Assembly (NCBI RefSeq): GCF_963556105.2
Contig: NZ_OY829948.1
Coordinates: 353,306 to 417,305 of the forward strand
Origin: an uncultured Tolumonas sp.
Lineage (GTDB): Bacteria; Pseudomonadota; Gammaproteobacteria; Enterobacterales; Aeromonadaceae
DNA: 64,000 nucleotides
Direction: 5' to 3'
Shown: positions 17,784 to 28,784 of the stretch, one piece after another
Layout of the letters: each line of letters starts with the position of its first letter
How positions within the stretch are numbered: position 1 is the first letter of the stretch
Position numbers and translations under genes: made by a program
The notes under the pieces: generated by a model
What the model saw: only the letters and a program-made list of their open reading frames with translations
What the model was told of the DNA's origin: nothing
The model's database searches: none

Positions 17784-18025
17784 GATTGCCCCTCTTAACT
17801 GAAATCAAACTGATTTTACTCTATCACTACGGCTTAACAACGTTACCTTTTATGTGGTTATAGACTAGCTATGGTCAGACAATGCCACCATTTTTTAACT
17901 GACGTAAGTAAAATGTTAAATTTTTTACAACAATATGTAGTATATAAGAGTTAAAATTTGCTATAAATCAATTTAGCAAGAAGGTCTGACCTATAGAGAC
18001 CGTTAATCAAAGAGGAGAGTTTGCA

Positions 18026-18607
18026 ATGGCTTTTGAATTACCGGCACTGCCTTACGAAAAAAATGCTCTGGCACCACACATTTCTCAAGAAACACTGGAA
18101 TACCACTACGGTAAACACCATAACACTTATGTTGTTAACCTGAACAACCTGATCCCAGGTACTGAATTTGAAAACAAAACTCTGGAAGAGATCATCAAGA
18201 CCTCCAGCGGTGGTATTTTCAATAACGCAGCTCAAGTATGGAACCACACCTTCTATTGGCATTCATTGTCACCAAATGGCGGTGGCGAACCAACAGGCCC
18301 ATTAGCTGATGCGATCAATGCTGCTTTTGGCTCGTTCGAAAAATTCAAAGAAGATTTCACTAAATCAGCAGTTACTAACTTCGGTTCTGGCTGGACTTGG
18401 CTGGTGAAAAAAGCCGATGGTACTCTGGCTATCCAGAACACCTCAAATGCAGGTTGCCCAATCACTGATGGCGTAACGCCAGTCCTGACCGTAGACGTAT
18501 GGGAACATGCTTACTACATCGACTTCCGTAATCTGCGTCCAAAATATCTGGAAACCTTCTGGGCTCTGGCGAACTGGGATTTTGCTGCGAAAAACTTCGC
18601 TGCATAA
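18026..18607 (+). CDS. sodB: iron superoxide dismutase
   Basis: Converts superoxide to hydrogen peroxide and oxygen in the cytoplasm. The 193 residues match E. coli SodB in length and start. Metal ligands are visible: His27 (EYHYGKHH), the His in [13 protein letters not shown], and Asp and His in [10 protein letters not shown]. The glutamine in NNAAQVWNH is the iron-type marker. An AAAGAGGAGAG ribosome site precedes the ATG. In E. coli the sodB mRNA is targeted by the RyhB small RNA under iron limitation; the leader here is long enough for that but was not matched. Confidence 0.97.
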   Translation: MAFELPALPYEKNALAPHISQETLEYHYGKHHNTYVVNLNNLIPGTEFENKTLEEIIKTSSGGIFNNAAQVWNHTFYWHSLSPNGGGEPTGPLADAINAAFGSFEKFKEDFTKSAVTNFGSGWTWLVKKADGTLAIQNTSNAGCPITDGVTPVLTVDVWEHAYYIDFRNLRPKYLETFWALANWDFAAKNFAA

Positions 18608-18624
18608 CACCATAACCAAGCAAT

Positions 18625-18654
18625 AAAAAAGGCTCTGTAAAAAGAGCCTTTTTT
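18625..18654. terminator. bidirectional terminator between sodB and sucD
   Basis: A 12-bp stem (AAAAAAGGCTCT with AGAGCCTTTTTT) giving A- and T-tracts on both strands, located between the convergent sodB and sucABCD units. Confidence 0.9.
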
Positions 18655-18674
18655 GTATTTACGAAAAACTGAAT

Positions 18675-19550
18675 TTATTTCCAGCCGGTCACTTCACGTA
18701 AGCCGGCAGCAATATCGGCCAGTGAACGCACGGTTTTCACGCCCGCTTCTTCTAACGCCGCAAACTTCTCCGCCGCCGTGCCTTTACCACCGGCAATGAT
18801 GGCACCGGCATGCCCCATGCGTTTACCCGCTGGAGCAGTTACACCCGCGATGTAAGAGACCACTGGTTTGGTGACGTTGGCCTTGATGAATGCTGCCGCT
18901 TCTTCTTCTGCAGTACCACCGATTTCACCAATCATCACGATCGCTTCAGTCTGTGGATCATCTTGGAACAGCTTCAGAATATCGATGAAATTCGAACCAG
19001 GGATCGGATCACCACCAATACCCACGCAAGTGGACTGACCAAAACCCGCATCGGTGGTCTGTTTCACTGCTTCATAGGTCAGCGTGCCAGAACGGGAGAC
19101 GATACCCACTTTACCCGGCAGATGAATGTGCCCCGGCATAATGCCGATCTTGCATTCACCCGGAGTGATGACACCCGGACAGTTCGGGCCGATCATCCGT
19201 ACACCGGTCTCTTCCAGACGGCATTTCACCTGCAGCATATCCAGTGTTGGAATACCTTCGGTGATACAAACAATCAGTTCGATACCCGCATCAATGGCTT
19301 CTAAAATCGCATCTTTGCAAAATGGTGCTGGTACATAAATCACCGATGCCGTCGCACCGGTTGCTTCCACCGCATCACGCACGGTGTTAAACACCGGCAA
19401 ACCTAAATGCGTTGTGCCACCTTTACCCGGCGAAGTGCCACCCACCATTTGCGTGCCGTAGGCAATCGCTTGTTCAGAATGGAAGGTACCTTGTGAACCG
19501 GTAAAACCCTGGCAGATAACTTTAGTATCTTTGTTGATCAGAACGCTCAT
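18675..19550 (-). CDS. sucD: succinyl-CoA synthetase alpha subunit
   Basis: With SucC interconverts succinyl-CoA and succinate with ATP or GTP formation. It has 291 residues; the CoA-binding Rossmann domain starts with [17 protein letters not shown]. The active-site histidine segment is in [14 protein letters not shown], and the GPNCPGVI and GIGGDPIPG motifs are typical. Its ATG overlaps the sucC stop by four bases (ATGA), giving translational coupling. It is the last gene of the suc operon, which then meets a shared terminator. Confidence 0.97.
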   Translation of the reverse strand: MSVLINKDTKVICQGFTGSQGTFHSEQAIAYGTQMVGGTSPGKGGTTHLGLPVFNTVRDAVEATGATASVIYVPAPFCKDAILEAIDAGIELIVCITEGIPTLDMLQVKCRLEETGVRMIGPNCPGVITPGECKIGIMPGHIHLPGKVGIVSRSGTLTYEAVKQTTDAGFGQSTCVGIGGDPIPGSNFIDILKLFQDDPQTEAIVMIGEIGGTAEEEAAAFIKANVTKPVVSYIAGVTAPAGKRMGHAGAIIAGGKGTAAEKFAALEEAGVKTVRSLADIAAGLREVTGWK

Positions 19551-20716
19551 GCCACGGCCTCCGCTGCTTTAACGACTTGTACCGCAGCATCGGTCAGACT
19601 GGTTGCTGCAATAATGTTTAATCCACTTTCTGCCAGTTTCTGCGAGCCCAGCTCAGCATTGTTACCTTCCAGACGCACGACGACCGGCACTTTCACGCCG
19701 ACTTCGGCCACGGCACCGATGATGCCTTCCGCGATCAGGTCACAACGTACGATACCACCGAAAATGTTAACGAGCACTGCTTTCACTTTGCTGTCAGACA
19801 GGATCAGTTTGAAGGCTTCTGTCACGCGCTCTTTGGTTGCACCACCACCCACATCGAGGAAGTTGGCTGGGAATCCACCGTGGTGTTTGATGATGTCCAT
19901 GGTGCCCATCGCCAAGCCCGCGCCGTTGACCATACAGCCGATGCTGCCATCAAGGGCCACGTAGTTCAGCTCCCAACGGGCTGCTTCGACTTCACGCGGA
20001 TCGTCTTGTGACTCATCGTTCCACGCTTTCAGTTTTGGCTGACGATACAGTGCATTGCTGTCGATATTGATTTTGCCATCCAGACACAGTAGGTTGCCTT
20101 CCCCGGTGATCACCAATGGGTTGATTTCCAGCAAGGCCAGATCGCAGGCAACAAACATTTTACCTAGGCCTAAGAAGATCTTGGTGAACTGTTTCAGCTG
20201 TTCGGCATTTAAACCCAGTTTGAAACCCAGTTCACGCGCCTGATAGGCTTGCGGGCCAGTCAGCGGATCTAGTGTGGCTTTGTGAATGAGTTCAGGCGTG
20301 TTGTGAGCAACGGTTTCAATGTCCATGCCGCCTTCAGTGGAGGCCATAAACACTACGCGACGCGTGCTGCGGTCAACCACGGCACCCAAATACAGCTCTT
20401 TGGCGATATTACCGCAGGTTTCCACCAGAATGGTGTTGACTGGCTGACCACTGGCGTCAGTTTGGTAAGTCACCAGACGTTTGCCTAACCAATGCTCAGC
20501 AAACTCGCGCACATCCTGCTCGCTGGAGGCGACTTTCACGCCACCGGCTTTACCACGACCACCAGCATGAACCTGACACTTCACAACCCACTTATCACCA
20601 CCCAACTTTTTGGTGGCTGCAACAGCCTCATCAGCAGAAGAACAGGGAATGCCTGAAGGCACAGGCAGGCCGTAGTCAGCAAATAATTGCTTGGCCTGAT
20701 ATTCATGCAAATTCAT
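19547..20716 (-). CDS. sucC: succinyl-CoA synthetase beta subunit
   Basis: The nucleotide-binding partner of SucD; 389 residues (E. coli 388). An ATP-grasp fold is seen from [20 protein letters not shown] through [17 protein letters not shown]. The C-terminal ligase domain carries [16 protein letters not shown] and [12 protein letters not shown]. The gap to sucB is 48 bases and contains a small 6-bp hairpin (GAGTGG with CCACTC), a possible processing or attenuation point. The Shine-Dalgarno sequence is weak. Confidence 0.97.
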   Translation of the reverse strand: MNLHEYQAKQLFADYGLPVPSGIPCSSADEAVAATKKLGGDKWVVKCQVHAGGRGKAGGVKVASSEQDVREFAEHWLGKRLVTYQTDASGQPVNTILVETCGNIAKELYLGAVVDRSTRRVVFMASTEGGMDIETVAHNTPELIHKATLDPLTGPQAYQARELGFKLGLNAEQLKQFTKIFLGLGKMFVACDLALLEINPLVITGEGNLLCLDGKINIDSNALYRQPKLKAWNDESQDDPREVEAARWELNYVALDGSIGCMVNGAGLAMGTMDIIKHHGGFPANFLDVGGGATKERVTEAFKLILSDSKVKAVLVNIFGGIVRCDLIAEGIIGAVAEVGVKVPVVVRLEGNNAELGSQKLAESGLNIIAATSLTDAAVQVVKAAEAVA

Positions 20717-20764
20717 GATAATAGTCCGTTATTCAGGGAGTGGCACAATACCACTCTCGTTATA

Positions 20765-21952
20765 TTAGATATCCAATAACAACCGTGTAGGGTCTTCCAG
20801 TAATGATTTGACATATACCAGAAAGCCAACCGATTCCCGGCCGTCGATGATACGGTGATCATAAGACAGAGCCAAGTACATCATTGGAAGAATTACCACC
20901 TGTCCATCCACGGCCATCGGGCGATCCTGGATTTTGTGCATCCCCAGAATTGCGCTTTGTGGTGGATTGATGATGGGTGTCGACATCAGCGAGCCAAAGA
21001 CACCGCCATTAGTGATGGTAAACGTACCGCCGGTTAAATCTGCTACCGAAAGTTTGCCATCGCGGGCTTTATCCGCCAGTGATTTGATACCTTTTTCAAT
21101 TTCAGCTAATGACAGATCATCACAGTTACGCAGCACTGGCGTCACCAGACCACGCTCTGTTGATACCGCAATGCTGATATCGAAATAGTTGTGATACAGC
21201 ACATCATTACCATCAATAGAGGCGTTCACTTCCGGGTAACGCTTTAACGCCTCACTGACTGCTTTGACATAAAACGACATGAAACCCAATTTAATGCCAT
21301 GACGTTTTTCAAACTGTTCCTGATATTTACTGCGGATCTGCATGATCGGCTGCATGTTGACTTCATTAAAAGTCGTCAGCATCGCTGTAGTGTTTTTGGC
21401 TTCCAGTAAACGTTCAGCAATGCGCTTACGCAAACGCGTCATTGGCACCCGTTTTTCTTCACGACCATTCGATGACACATCAACCGCTTCAACGTTGGCA
21501 ATTTCCACTGGAACTGGCATTGGCTGATTACTTTGACTCTGAATGTGCTGAACCACATCCTGACGGGTAATACGGCCACCACGACCGGAACCATGTAAAT
21601 GTGCAGGATCAACCTCTTCCTCGGCCAGAATGCGGCGTACAGAAGGCGTTAAGATATCGCTCGCCCCGACTTCAGCGACGACAGGTTTCGCCGACGTCTC
21701 TTCTCCGCTGGCAGGCAATGGCTCTAACTCAGCTAAGAGCTGATGCCCTTGCACCGTACTACCGGTCTCAAAGAATTGCTGACTAATGACACCATCCTGT
21801 GGTGCCGGCACTTCCAGCACAACTTTGTCAGTCTCAAGATCAACCAACAATTCACCGGCCTTGATGCTATCGCCAATCTTCTTATGCCAGGTACCCACTG
21901 TCGCGTCAGAAACGGATTCCGGGAGATCAGGCACCATTATTTGCAAAGTCAT
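20765..21952 (-). CDS. sucB: dihydrolipoyl succinyltransferase, E2 of 2-oxoglutarate dehydrogenase
   Basis: E2 core of the 2-oxoglutarate dehydrogenase complex, passing the succinyl group to CoA. The 395 residues form an N-terminal lipoyl domain with the lipoylated lysine in [10 protein letters not shown] (near residue 43). A peripheral subunit-binding domain follows ([15 protein letters not shown], then [11 protein letters not shown]). The catalytic domain ends with the [11 protein letters not shown] active site. It starts 12 bases after sucA and belongs to the same operon. The family's usual length is about 400. Confidence 0.97.
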   Translation of the reverse strand: MTLQIMVPDLPESVSDATVGTWHKKIGDSIKAGELLVDLETDKVVLEVPAPQDGVISQQFFETGSTVQGHQLLAELEPLPASGEETSAKPVVAEVGASDILTPSVRRILAEEEVDPAHLHGSGRGGRITRQDVVQHIQSQSNQPMPVPVEIANVEAVDVSSNGREEKRVPMTRLRKRIAERLLEAKNTTAMLTTFNEVNMQPIMQIRSKYQEQFEKRHGIKLGFMSFYVKAVSEALKRYPEVNASIDGNDVLYHNYFDISIAVSTERGLVTPVLRNCDDLSLAEIEKGIKSLADKARDGKLSVADLTGGTFTITNGGVFGSLMSTPIINPPQSAILGMHKIQDRPMAVDGQVVILPMMYLALSYDHRIIDGRESVGFLVYVKSLLEDPTRLLLDI

Positions 21953-21964
21953 GGGTGTATCCTT

Positions 21965-24769
21965 TTATTTTATTGTCAGTGCTTCTTCGACTAATGTTTT
22001 CTGCTGCTGCAGATGCAGCGACATATACCCGACTGCGGGCGCCGCTGATGCCGGACGACCTACATAATTCAGATAAACTGAAGATGGGATCACCCTTCTC
22101 ATTCTATGCTGGCAGTTATACCAAGCGCCCTGATTTTTAGGCTCTTCCTGGCACCAGACAAAATCTTGCACGTGTTCATAAGGCCGCAAGATCTCCCGCA
22201 GTTCTTCTTCCGGGAACGGGTAAAGCTGCTCAATACGGATAATGGCAACCGCTTTGTTATCCGATTTCCGGCGTGCTTCCAATAAATCGTAATAGACCTT
22301 ACCGGAACAAAGCACAACACGTTGTACCCCTTCTGGTGGAATAACATCGACTTCTGCAATCGCATTTTGGAAACGGCCTTCCGCCAACTCTTGTAACGAT
22401 GAAACGGCGAGCGGATGTCGTAACAACGATTTCGGAGTAAAGACCACCAGAGGCCGGCGCATCGGACGTAACATTTGTCGACGCAATAAGTGATAGATCT
22501 GCGCAGGCGTGGTCGGCATACAGACTTGCATATTATGTTGCGCACACATCTGCAGATAACGCTCAGGGCGGCCTGACGAGTGTTCTGCACCCTGCCCTTC
22601 GTAACCATGCGGTAACAGCAATACCAACCCACACAAACGGCCCCACTTCTGTTCCCCAGAAGAGAGGAACTGGTCAATCACCACCTGTGCACCATTGGCA
22701 AAATCACCAAACTGCGCTTCCCAAAGCGTCAGACCATCCGGTGTTGCAGTGGCATAACCGTATTCAAAAGCCAGCACCGCTTCTTCCGACAAGACGGAAT
22801 CGTAAACACGGAATGGCGCTTGTGCCGGATCAATGTTCATCAGAGGTGTGTAGGTCGAACCATCAGTTTGGTTATGTAGCACTGCATGACGATGGAAGAA
22901 GGTGCCGCGCCCCGAATCTTGCCCAGTTAACCGCACCGGGTTTCCATTCATCAGTAAAGTGGCATAAGCCAAATTCTCAGCAAAACCCCAGTCAGCCATT
23001 TTTTCTGTTTTGCTCATCAGCAGACGGTCTTCATACACCTTCTGCACACGAGATTGCAAAACATGCGTATCAGGGTAGCGACACAGCTTGGCAGCCAGAT
23101 CACTTAATTTATCCAGCGGATAGGTTGAGTTATACGCTTCCTGCCAGTCATGACCCAGAAACGGCGTCCAGTTCTGATGCATCGCAGACATTGGGCGCCA
23201 TTCTTTGACCACACATTCACCACGATCCAGCGCCTGACGGTAATCGGTCACCATCTGGTTACCGGCATTTTCGTTAATGACCCCTTCTTTCGCTAATTGC
23301 TCAGCGTAAAGTTGGCGGGTGGTTGGGTGCTGACGAATTTTTTGATACATCAGCGGCTGTGTGGCGGTGGGTTCATCGGCTTCGTTATGGCCATTTCGGC
23401 GATAACAAACCAGATCAATCACCACATCACGATGGAAGGTATTACGGAACTCGATGGCGAGTTTGGTCACCCACAGCACCGCTTCCGGATGATCGGCATT
23501 CACATGGAAAATAGGCGCCTGTACCATTTTAGCGATGTCGGTACAGTAACGGGTAGAACGCGTATCTTTCGAATTGGAAGTGGTAAAACCAATCTGATTG
23601 TTAATAACAATACGAACCGTGCCACCAACACCAAAACCGCGGGTTTGAGACATGTTAAAGGTTTCAGCAACAACACCTTGCCCAGCAATAGCCGAGTCGC
23701 CGTGAATGGTGATCGGCAATACTTTATTGAATTCATTGTCATGCAGACGTTCCATTCGGGCACGAACAGAGCCGATAACCACTGGATTCACAATTTCCAG
23801 ATGCGATGGGTTGAACGCCAACGCCAAGTGAACATTACCACCTTCGGTCGCAAAATCAGATGAGAAGCCCATGTGATATTTCACATCACCGGTTCCCCAG
23901 GCATCACCATGATGACCCGCAAATTGATCAAACAGCTCTTTCGGGCGTTTACCCAGCACGTTGACCAGCATGGTCAGTCGGCCACGGTGCGCCATACCAA
24001 TGACAATCTCTTTATGCCCGGTGCCGCCTGCCTGACGAATAATCGATTTCACCATCGGGATCAGCATATCGCCGCCTTCCAGCGAAAAGCGTTTTGCGCC
24101 GGGGAATTTGGCACCGAGATAACGTTCCAAACCTTCAGCGGCGGTCAATTCCTCTAAGGCTTGTTTTTTCGCCTCGGCGGTCCATTTCGGGCGCGCATCT
24201 ACCGATTCTAAACGTTCCTGGATCCAGCGTTTTTCCAGCTGCGATGTCATGTGCATAAATTCTGCACCAATCACATCACAATAAGTTTTTTGTAAGGAAG
24301 CCAGCAGCTCGCGCAGTGTCATGCGTTCCTGATTAGCCATGAAGCTGCCGATATGAAATTCACGATCCAGATCGGTTGTTTCCAACTGGTAATACGAAAG
24401 CTCCAGTTCCGGCACCACTGGATTCGTGGTCAGCCCCAGCGGATCAAGATTGGCGAGCTGATGGCCGGCGTAACGATAGGCATTGATGAGTTGTAATACA
24501 TGGAATTGTTTTTGATCTAAAGCAGCATTGCCAGCGACACTGACTGCACGTCGGGGTTGTGTGACTTCCTGACGCAAGCGCTGACGAACCGGCGCATGAG
24601 GCTGTTCATTGATCTGTGGGGCACCCAGCTCCGAAAAACACTGCTGCCACTCTAAGGGCACAGAATTCGGATCAATCAGGTATGACTCATAAAGGTCTTC
24701 AACATACGAACTGTTTGCCAGATAAGAAGATCGAATCCAGGTAACGATGGCATCTTCATGCATATTCAT
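21965..24769 (-). CDS. sucA: 2-oxoglutarate dehydrogenase E1 component
   Basis: Thiamine-diphosphate-dependent decarboxylase of the TCA cycle, 934 residues as expected. Visible blocks: N-terminal SSYLANSSYVEDLYESYLID; EGGDMLIPMVKSII; the TPP region GMAHRGRLTMLVN and HGDSAIAGQGVV; SQTRGFGVGGTVRIVINNQ; and the C-terminal transketolase domain LLPHGYEGQGAEHSSGRPER. AAGGA lies six bases upstream of the ATG used. In E. coli sdhCDAB lies between gltA and sucA; here sucA is immediately divergent from gltA, so the operon is sucABCD with its own promoter. Confidence 0.97.
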   Translation of the reverse strand: MNMHEDAIVTWIRSSYLANSSYVEDLYESYLIDPNSVPLEWQQCFSELGAPQINEQPHAPVRQRLRQEVTQPRRAVSVAGNAALDQKQFHVLQLINAYRYAGHQLANLDPLGLTTNPVVPELELSYYQLETTDLDREFHIGSFMANQERMTLRELLASLQKTYCDVIGAEFMHMTSQLEKRWIQERLESVDARPKWTAEAKKQALEELTAAEGLERYLGAKFPGAKRFSLEGGDMLIPMVKSIIRQAGGTGHKEIVIGMAHRGRLTMLVNVLGKRPKELFDQFAGHHGDAWGTGDVKYHMGFSSDFATEGGNVHLALAFNPSHLEIVNPVVIGSVRARMERLHDNEFNKVLPITIHGDSAIAGQGVVAETFNMSQTRGFGVGGTVRIVINNQIGFTTSNSKDTRSTRYCTDIAKMVQAPIFHVNADHPEAVLWVTKLAIEFRNTFHRDVVIDLVCYRRNGHNEADEPTATQPLMYQKIRQHPTTRQLYAEQLAKEGVINENAGNQMVTDYRQALDRGECVVKEWRPMSAMHQNWTPFLGHDWQEAYNSTYPLDKLSDLAAKLCRYPDTHVLQSRVQKVYEDRLLMSKTEKMADWGFAENLAYATLLMNGNPVRLTGQDSGRGTFFHRHAVLHNQTDGSTYTPLMNIDPAQAPFRVYDSVLSEEAVLAFEYGYATATPDGLTLWEAQFGDFANGAQVVIDQFLSSGEQKWGRLCGLVLLLPHGYEGQGAEHSSGRPERYLQMCAQHNMQVCMPTTPAQIYHLLRRQMLRPMRRPLVVFTPKSLLRHPLAVSSLQELAEGRFQNAIAEVDVIPPEGVQRVVLCSGKVYYDLLEARRKSDNKAVAIIRIEQLYPFPEEELREILRPYEHVQDFVWCQEEPKNQGAWYNCQHRMRRVIPSSVYLNYVGRPASAAPAVGYMSLHLQQQKTLVEEALTIK

Positions 24770-25303
24770 TTGGTTTCCTTTGACCGACAGCCAATCCGGC
24801 CATCAGTATTTTTCGTCTGACCGGATGAATCACCTGAAAACGGCACTAATTTCACTCAGTTTTGCTCTCAGGATGAAAAGGTTCCTTTTATATTCAACAT
24901 ATTATGATTGCCTGTTACTGTTACGGCAATCACAGAGCGAATAAGGTAACTTCAATGCTCAAAAAACAATCTTGTTTACTCATTTCTGCCGCTGTTTACG
25001 GATATAAAGCAACAGCCCATTCAGTATATTCAGCTATCCCAATTCATTACAAAAATTTAACCTATTAGAAACACAATTTTATGAACTAAGCTCCCAAACT
25101 GTGACCATTCATACATTTAGATATCGCTATAAAATTGACAAAGTGCATCAGGATGGTTGAAATAAGTGTGACGCAGTAAGGATTTTTTATTGCTATCAAG
25201 CGCAATAGCGTTTATACGAACTATAAAGGAACAATACAAAAACGTTTCGCGTAGCTATTACACGCGACTACCGCTTTTACATTAATTGCAAAGGAGACTT
25301 GCC
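24770..25303. promoter_or_regulatory. 534-base divergent intergenic region between sucA and gltA
   Basis: No coding sequence is evident. It replaces the place of sdhCDAB in related genomes. TTGACA occurs at 25135-25140 facing gltA, with only a weak -10 (TGAAAT) 17 bases on. Near the gltA start are two short hairpins: TGCTAT...ATAGCG (about 25190-25210) and TCGCGT...ACGCGA (25247-25267), possibly in the gltA leader RNA. Confidence 0.4.
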
Positions 25304-26596
25304 ATGGCTAATAAAGTAGCCACCCTGCACATCCCCGGTCAAGAGCCGATCGAATTGCCAATCCTGTCTGGGACTGAAGGTCCTGAGGTAATCGATGTCC
25401 GCGCATTAGGGGCGCATGGCTATTTCACTTACGATCCAGGTTTCCTGTCGACTGCATCCTGTACTTCAAAGCTCACCTATATTGATGGTGATGCCGGTAT
25501 TCTGTTGTATCGTGGTTATCCTATTGCTGAACTGGCGAAAGACTCAAACTACCTGGAAGTCTGTTATCTGCTGCTGAACGGCGAACTGCCGAATAAAGAA
25601 CAGTACGACAAATTCCGTTATATGGTCACTCGCCATACCATGGTGCATGAACAGATCACTTCATTGTTCAAAGCATTCCGTCGTGACTCGCATCCAATGG
25701 CCGTTATGTGTGGGGTTGCAGGCGCTTTATCTGCGTTCTACCACGACGAATTAGATATCAGCCATGAACAGCACCGTGAAGTTGCAGCATATCGTCTGAT
25801 TTCAAAAATGCCGACTCTGGCCGCGATGTCTTATAAATATTCGATGGGACAGCCGTTTATCTACCCACGTAATGATCTGAGTTATGCTGGTAACTTCCTG
25901 CACATGATGTTTGCTGTGCCTTGTGAAGAATATCGCGTGAACCCGGTCATTGAGCGTGCGATGGATATTATCTTTGTACTGCATGCTGACCACGAACAGA
26001 ACGCATCAACGTCCAGCGTACGTTTGGCCGGTTCTTCGGGTGCCAATCCATTTGCTTGTATCGCTGCGGGTATCGCTTCCCTGTGGGGCCCGGCACATGG
26101 TGGTGCCAACGAAGCCTGTCTGAAGATGCTGCAGGAAATCGGCTCAGTTGAGCGCATTCCACATTTCGTGGCACGCGCCAAAGATAAGAACGATCCATTC
26201 CGCCTGATGGGCTTTGGTCATCGCGTTTATCGCAACTACGATCCACGTGCCGTGGTAATGCGTGATACTTGTCATGCGGTATTGCAAGAGTTGAACATCA
26301 GCAACCATCCATTACTGGATGTCGCGATGGAACTGGAACGTATTGCACTGTCTGATCCGTATTTCATTGAGAAAAAACTGTATCCGAACGTCGACTTCTA
26401 CTCAGGTATCATCCTGAATGCGATCGGCATTCCAACCTCGATGTTTACCGTTATCTTCGCCCTGGCGCGTACCATCGGCTGGATTTCACATTGGTTGGAA
26501 ATGCAGGCTGATCCAGCCAGCAAAATTGGTCGTCCACGTCAGTTATATACCGGTGCCCCAACTCGTACCGTGTTACCACTGAGCAAACGTAAATAG
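25304..26596 (+). CDS. gltA: citrate synthase (type II, hexameric)
   Basis: Condenses acetyl-CoA with oxaloacetate, entry to the TCA cycle. The 430-residue protein starts [12 protein letters not shown] after AAAGGAG. Typical sequence includes [20 protein letters not shown], the catalytic histidines in [10 protein letters not shown] and [15 protein letters not shown], and the catalytic Asp in [10 protein letters not shown]. The length and N-terminal domain are those of the NADH-inhibited Gram-negative enzyme. An earlier in-frame start would overlap the ribosome site. It is monocistronic with a terminator directly after it, divergent from sucABCD. Confidence 0.97.
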   Translation: MANKVATLHIPGQEPIELPILSGTEGPEVIDVRALGAHGYFTYDPGFLSTASCTSKLTYIDGDAGILLYRGYPIAELAKDSNYLEVCYLLLNGELPNKEQYDKFRYMVTRHTMVHEQITSLFKAFRRDSHPMAVMCGVAGALSAFYHDELDISHEQHREVAAYRLISKMPTLAAMSYKYSMGQPFIYPRNDLSYAGNFLHMMFAVPCEEYRVNPVIERAMDIIFVLHADHEQNASTSSVRLAGSSGANPFACIAAGIASLWGPAHGGANEACLKMLQEIGSVERIPHFVARAKDKNDPFRLMGFGHRVYRNYDPRAVVMRDTCHAVLQELNISNHPLLDVAMELERIALSDPYFIEKKLYPNVDFYSGIILNAIGIPTSMFTVIFALARTIGWISHWLEMQADPASKIGRPRQLYTGAPTRTVLPLSKRK

Positions 26597-26618
26597 TTGT
26601 TATTTATTACTTAAATAT

Positions 26619-26652
26619 AAAAGGGCAGCGAATAGCTGCCCTTTCTTTTTTT
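26619..26652. terminator. bidirectional terminator between gltA and fbp
   Basis: A perfect 10-bp stem (AAAGGGCAGC with GCTGCCCTTT), five-base loop, then TCTTTTTTT on the plus strand and an A/T-rich flank on the minus strand. Confidence 0.88.
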
Positions 26653-26667
26653 ACTGCTAAATCTGAT

Positions 26668-27675
26668 TTACGAATACTGAGCAACAAACTCTTCCAGTTT
26701 ATCCACCATAAAACGTGAACCAACATAAAACGGTGTACGCTGATGCAATTCCGTAGGGTCCAAATCCAGGATCCGGATCCGGCCAGTAGATGCCTTACCT
26801 CCCGCCTGTTCTGCCAAGAAGGCAATCGGATTGCATTCATACAACAGACGTAATTTACCTTTTGGCGCATTAGTTCCTGACGGGTACATGTAGATGCCGC
26901 CTTTTAACAAATTACGATGGAAATCAGCCACTAACGAACCAATATAGCGTGATGTATACGGGCGTTTTTCCTGTTCATCCACCGCCTGACAATACTTGAT
27001 ATATTGTTTTACACCCTGTGGGAACTTCAGATAATGGCCTTCGTTAACGGAATAACAATAGCCCTGCTCAGGGATCTTGATATCCGGATGAGACAAGCAG
27101 AAACAACCGATAGAAGGATCAAGCGTAAAACCATTCACCCCCTGCCCTGTGCTGTACACCAACATGGTTGATGAACCATAGATCACATAACCAGCCGCCA
27201 CTTGGCGGTGACCTGGCTGTAAGAAGTCGGCCAGTGTAGCAGGCTGATCTGAAGGAGTAACTCGACGATAGATAGAGAAAATAGTGCCAACTGACACGTT
27301 TACATCAATGTTTGATGAACCATCCAGAGGGTCGATCAACACGACATACTTTGATTTTTTGCCACTAACCGGGTCGAAAGCGACAAAGTCATCTTCTTCT
27401 TCAGATGCCAAACCACACACTTCACCGCGAGCAGCTAATGCATCTTTAAATTTCTCATTCGCAAACCAATCCAGCTTTTGCTGATCTTCACCTTGCACGT
27501 TGGCTCGACCCATTGCACCGAGAATATCGCTTAAACCGGCCTGATTGATCTCACGATTTACAATTTTGGCGGCTAAACGAATGGAGGCGAGCAAGGAGCT
27601 AAGTTCACCAGAGGCATGTGGAAAATCCGCTTGTTTTTTGATGATGAATTCGCCAAGCGTGGTCCCTATTTTCAT
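26668..27675 (-). CDS. fbp: fructose-1,6-bisphosphatase class I
   Basis: Removes the 1-phosphate from fructose-1,6-bisphosphate in gluconeogenesis. It has 335 residues (E. coli 332). The metal and lithium-sensitive motif [20 protein letters not shown], the SEEEDDFV metal site, the [11 protein letters not shown] block and the active-site [10 protein letters not shown] and [11 protein letters not shown] blocks are all present. AAGGAC precedes the ATG. Single-gene unit: terminators flank it on both sides. Confidence 0.97.
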   Translation of the reverse strand: MKIGTTLGEFIIKKQADFPHASGELSSLLASIRLAAKIVNREINQAGLSDILGAMGRANVQGEDQQKLDWFANEKFKDALAARGEVCGLASEEEDDFVAFDPVSGKKSKYVVLIDPLDGSSNIDVNVSVGTIFSIYRRVTPSDQPATLADFLQPGHRQVAAGYVIYGSSTMLVYSTGQGVNGFTLDPSIGCFCLSHPDIKIPEQGYCYSVNEGHYLKFPQGVKQYIKYCQAVDEQEKRPYTSRYIGSLVADFHRNLLKGGIYMYPSGTNAPKGKLRLLYECNPIAFLAEQAGGKASTGRIRILDLDPTELHQRTPFYVGSRFMVDKLEEFVAQYS

Positions 27676-27781
27676 GATGCTGTCCTTGAGGAGATATGAG
27701 TGCAGGTTGTTTGCATAATGTTACACTTAGTTACATAAAATGCAAGCAGCACAGAAGAATCGATTCAGCATAAGAATGTAG

Positions 27782-27813
27782 AAACAAAAAAGCCAGAGAT
27801 ATCTCTCTGGCTT
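27782..27813 (-). terminator. terminator of the comEC-msbA-lpxK-ycaR-kdsB operon
   Basis: A perfect 10-bp stem (AAGCCAGAGA with TCTCTGGCTT) with TATC loop, followed on the minus strand by TTTTTGTTTC. It starts about 25 bases after the kdsB stop. Confidence 0.88.
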
Positions 27814-27837
27814 CTGCTCATTTACGGCGCTGAATCA

Positions 27838-28599
27838 CTATTTCTGTTTAATTTCATCCAGATAGCGACAAACCTTCGCCAGATCTTCAGCGGTATCCAC
27901 GCCTGCTGGTGGATTTTCTATTGCTACAGCGACATGGATTTTTTCGCCATTCCAGAGCACCCGTAACTGCTCTAATGACTCTATTTGCTCTAATGGGCTG
28001 GCAGGCCAACTGACATATTGGCGAATAAATCCGGCGCGATACGCATAGATACCAATGTGACGCAGGAATGTATGCCGTAGCTGTTTTGGCGTTTGCGCGA
28101 AACCATCACGATCCCATGGGATCGTCGCGCGACTGAAATACAACGCATGGCCTTGCTGATCCATCACCACTTTAACAGCATTCGGATTAAACACTTCGTG
28201 TTCATCTTCAATCGCGACGGCCAGTGTGGCCATTGGTGCAGTGGTGTTTGCCAGATTGTTCGCTACTTGGCTAATGATCGATGGCGGGATCAAGGGTTCA
28301 TCACCCTGCACATTCACCACAATGGTATCAGGTGCAAAAGCATATTTTTCACACACCTCAGCCAGACGCTCGGTGCCAGACTGATGATGGCTGCCAGTCA
28401 TACAGACATCAACACCTAAAGCAGATACGGCTGCGGCAACGCGTTCATCATCCACCGCAACAATAACTTGGCTGGCGCCCGCTTGTTTAGCACGTTCAAC
28501 GACCCAAGCAATCATTGGTTGACCATGAATATCAGCTAATGGTTTACCGAGTAAACGGGTAGACTGATAACGAGCCGGAATAACAACCACGAAACTCAT
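27838..28599 (-). CDS. kdsB: CMP-Kdo synthetase (3-deoxy-manno-octulosonate cytidylyltransferase)
   Basis: Activates Kdo with CTP for addition to lipid A. The 253-residue protein starts with [19 protein letters not shown], the nucleotide-binding loop. It continues with [25 protein letters not shown] and the C-terminal [14 protein letters not shown] block, all typical. Its ATG overlaps the ycaR stop (ATGA), so translation is coupled. It is the last gene of an envelope operon with lpxK and msbA. Confidence 0.97.
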   Translation of the reverse strand: MSFVVVIPARYQSTRLLGKPLADIHGQPMIAWVVERAKQAGASQVIVAVDDERVAAAVSALGVDVCMTGSHHQSGTERLAEVCEKYAFAPDTIVVNVQGDEPLIPPSIISQVANNLANTTAPMATLAVAIEDEHEVFNPNAVKVVMDQQGHALYFSRATIPWDRDGFAQTPKQLRHTFLRHIGIYAYRAGFIRQYVSWPASPLEQIESLEQLRVLWNGEKIHVAVAIENPPAGVDTAEDLAKVCRYLDEIKQK

Positions 28600-28784
28600 G
28601 ATGGCAGCTCATCGGAGGTCAGTTGGCGCGCACGGTTCTCCAGCAAGACCGGAATATCATCTTCCACCGGGTATGCCAGTTTATCGGCCCGACAAACTAA
28701 CTCCGCGCGCTCTTTGTCATAATTCAGTTTGCCTTTACAGATTGGGCAAGCGACGATTTCCAGTAATTTATAATCCAGTGCCAT
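28596..28784 (-). CDS. ycaR: Trm112-family small protein YcaR
   Basis: A 62-residue zinc-ribbon-like protein of the Trm112 (UPF0434) family. It starts with [19 protein letters not shown], whose CPxC motif is the first half of the ribbon, and continues to [16 protein letters not shown]. Only the first cysteine pair plus a later single Cys (ELVCRAD) are present, so zinc binding is uncertain. It overlaps the end of lpxK by 17 bases and the start of kdsB by four. This lpxK-ycaR-kdsB order is conserved across gammaproteobacteria. Its exact role is unknown. Confidence 0.93.
   Translation of the reverse strand: MALDYKLLEIVACPICKGKLNYDKERAELVCRADKLAYPVEDDIPVLLENRARQLTSDELPS

Noticed and set aside
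20738-20756. Small hairpin between sucB and sucC as a terminator
   Set aside because: The stem is only six base pairs with no T-run, and the genes clearly form one operon; mentioned only under sucC.
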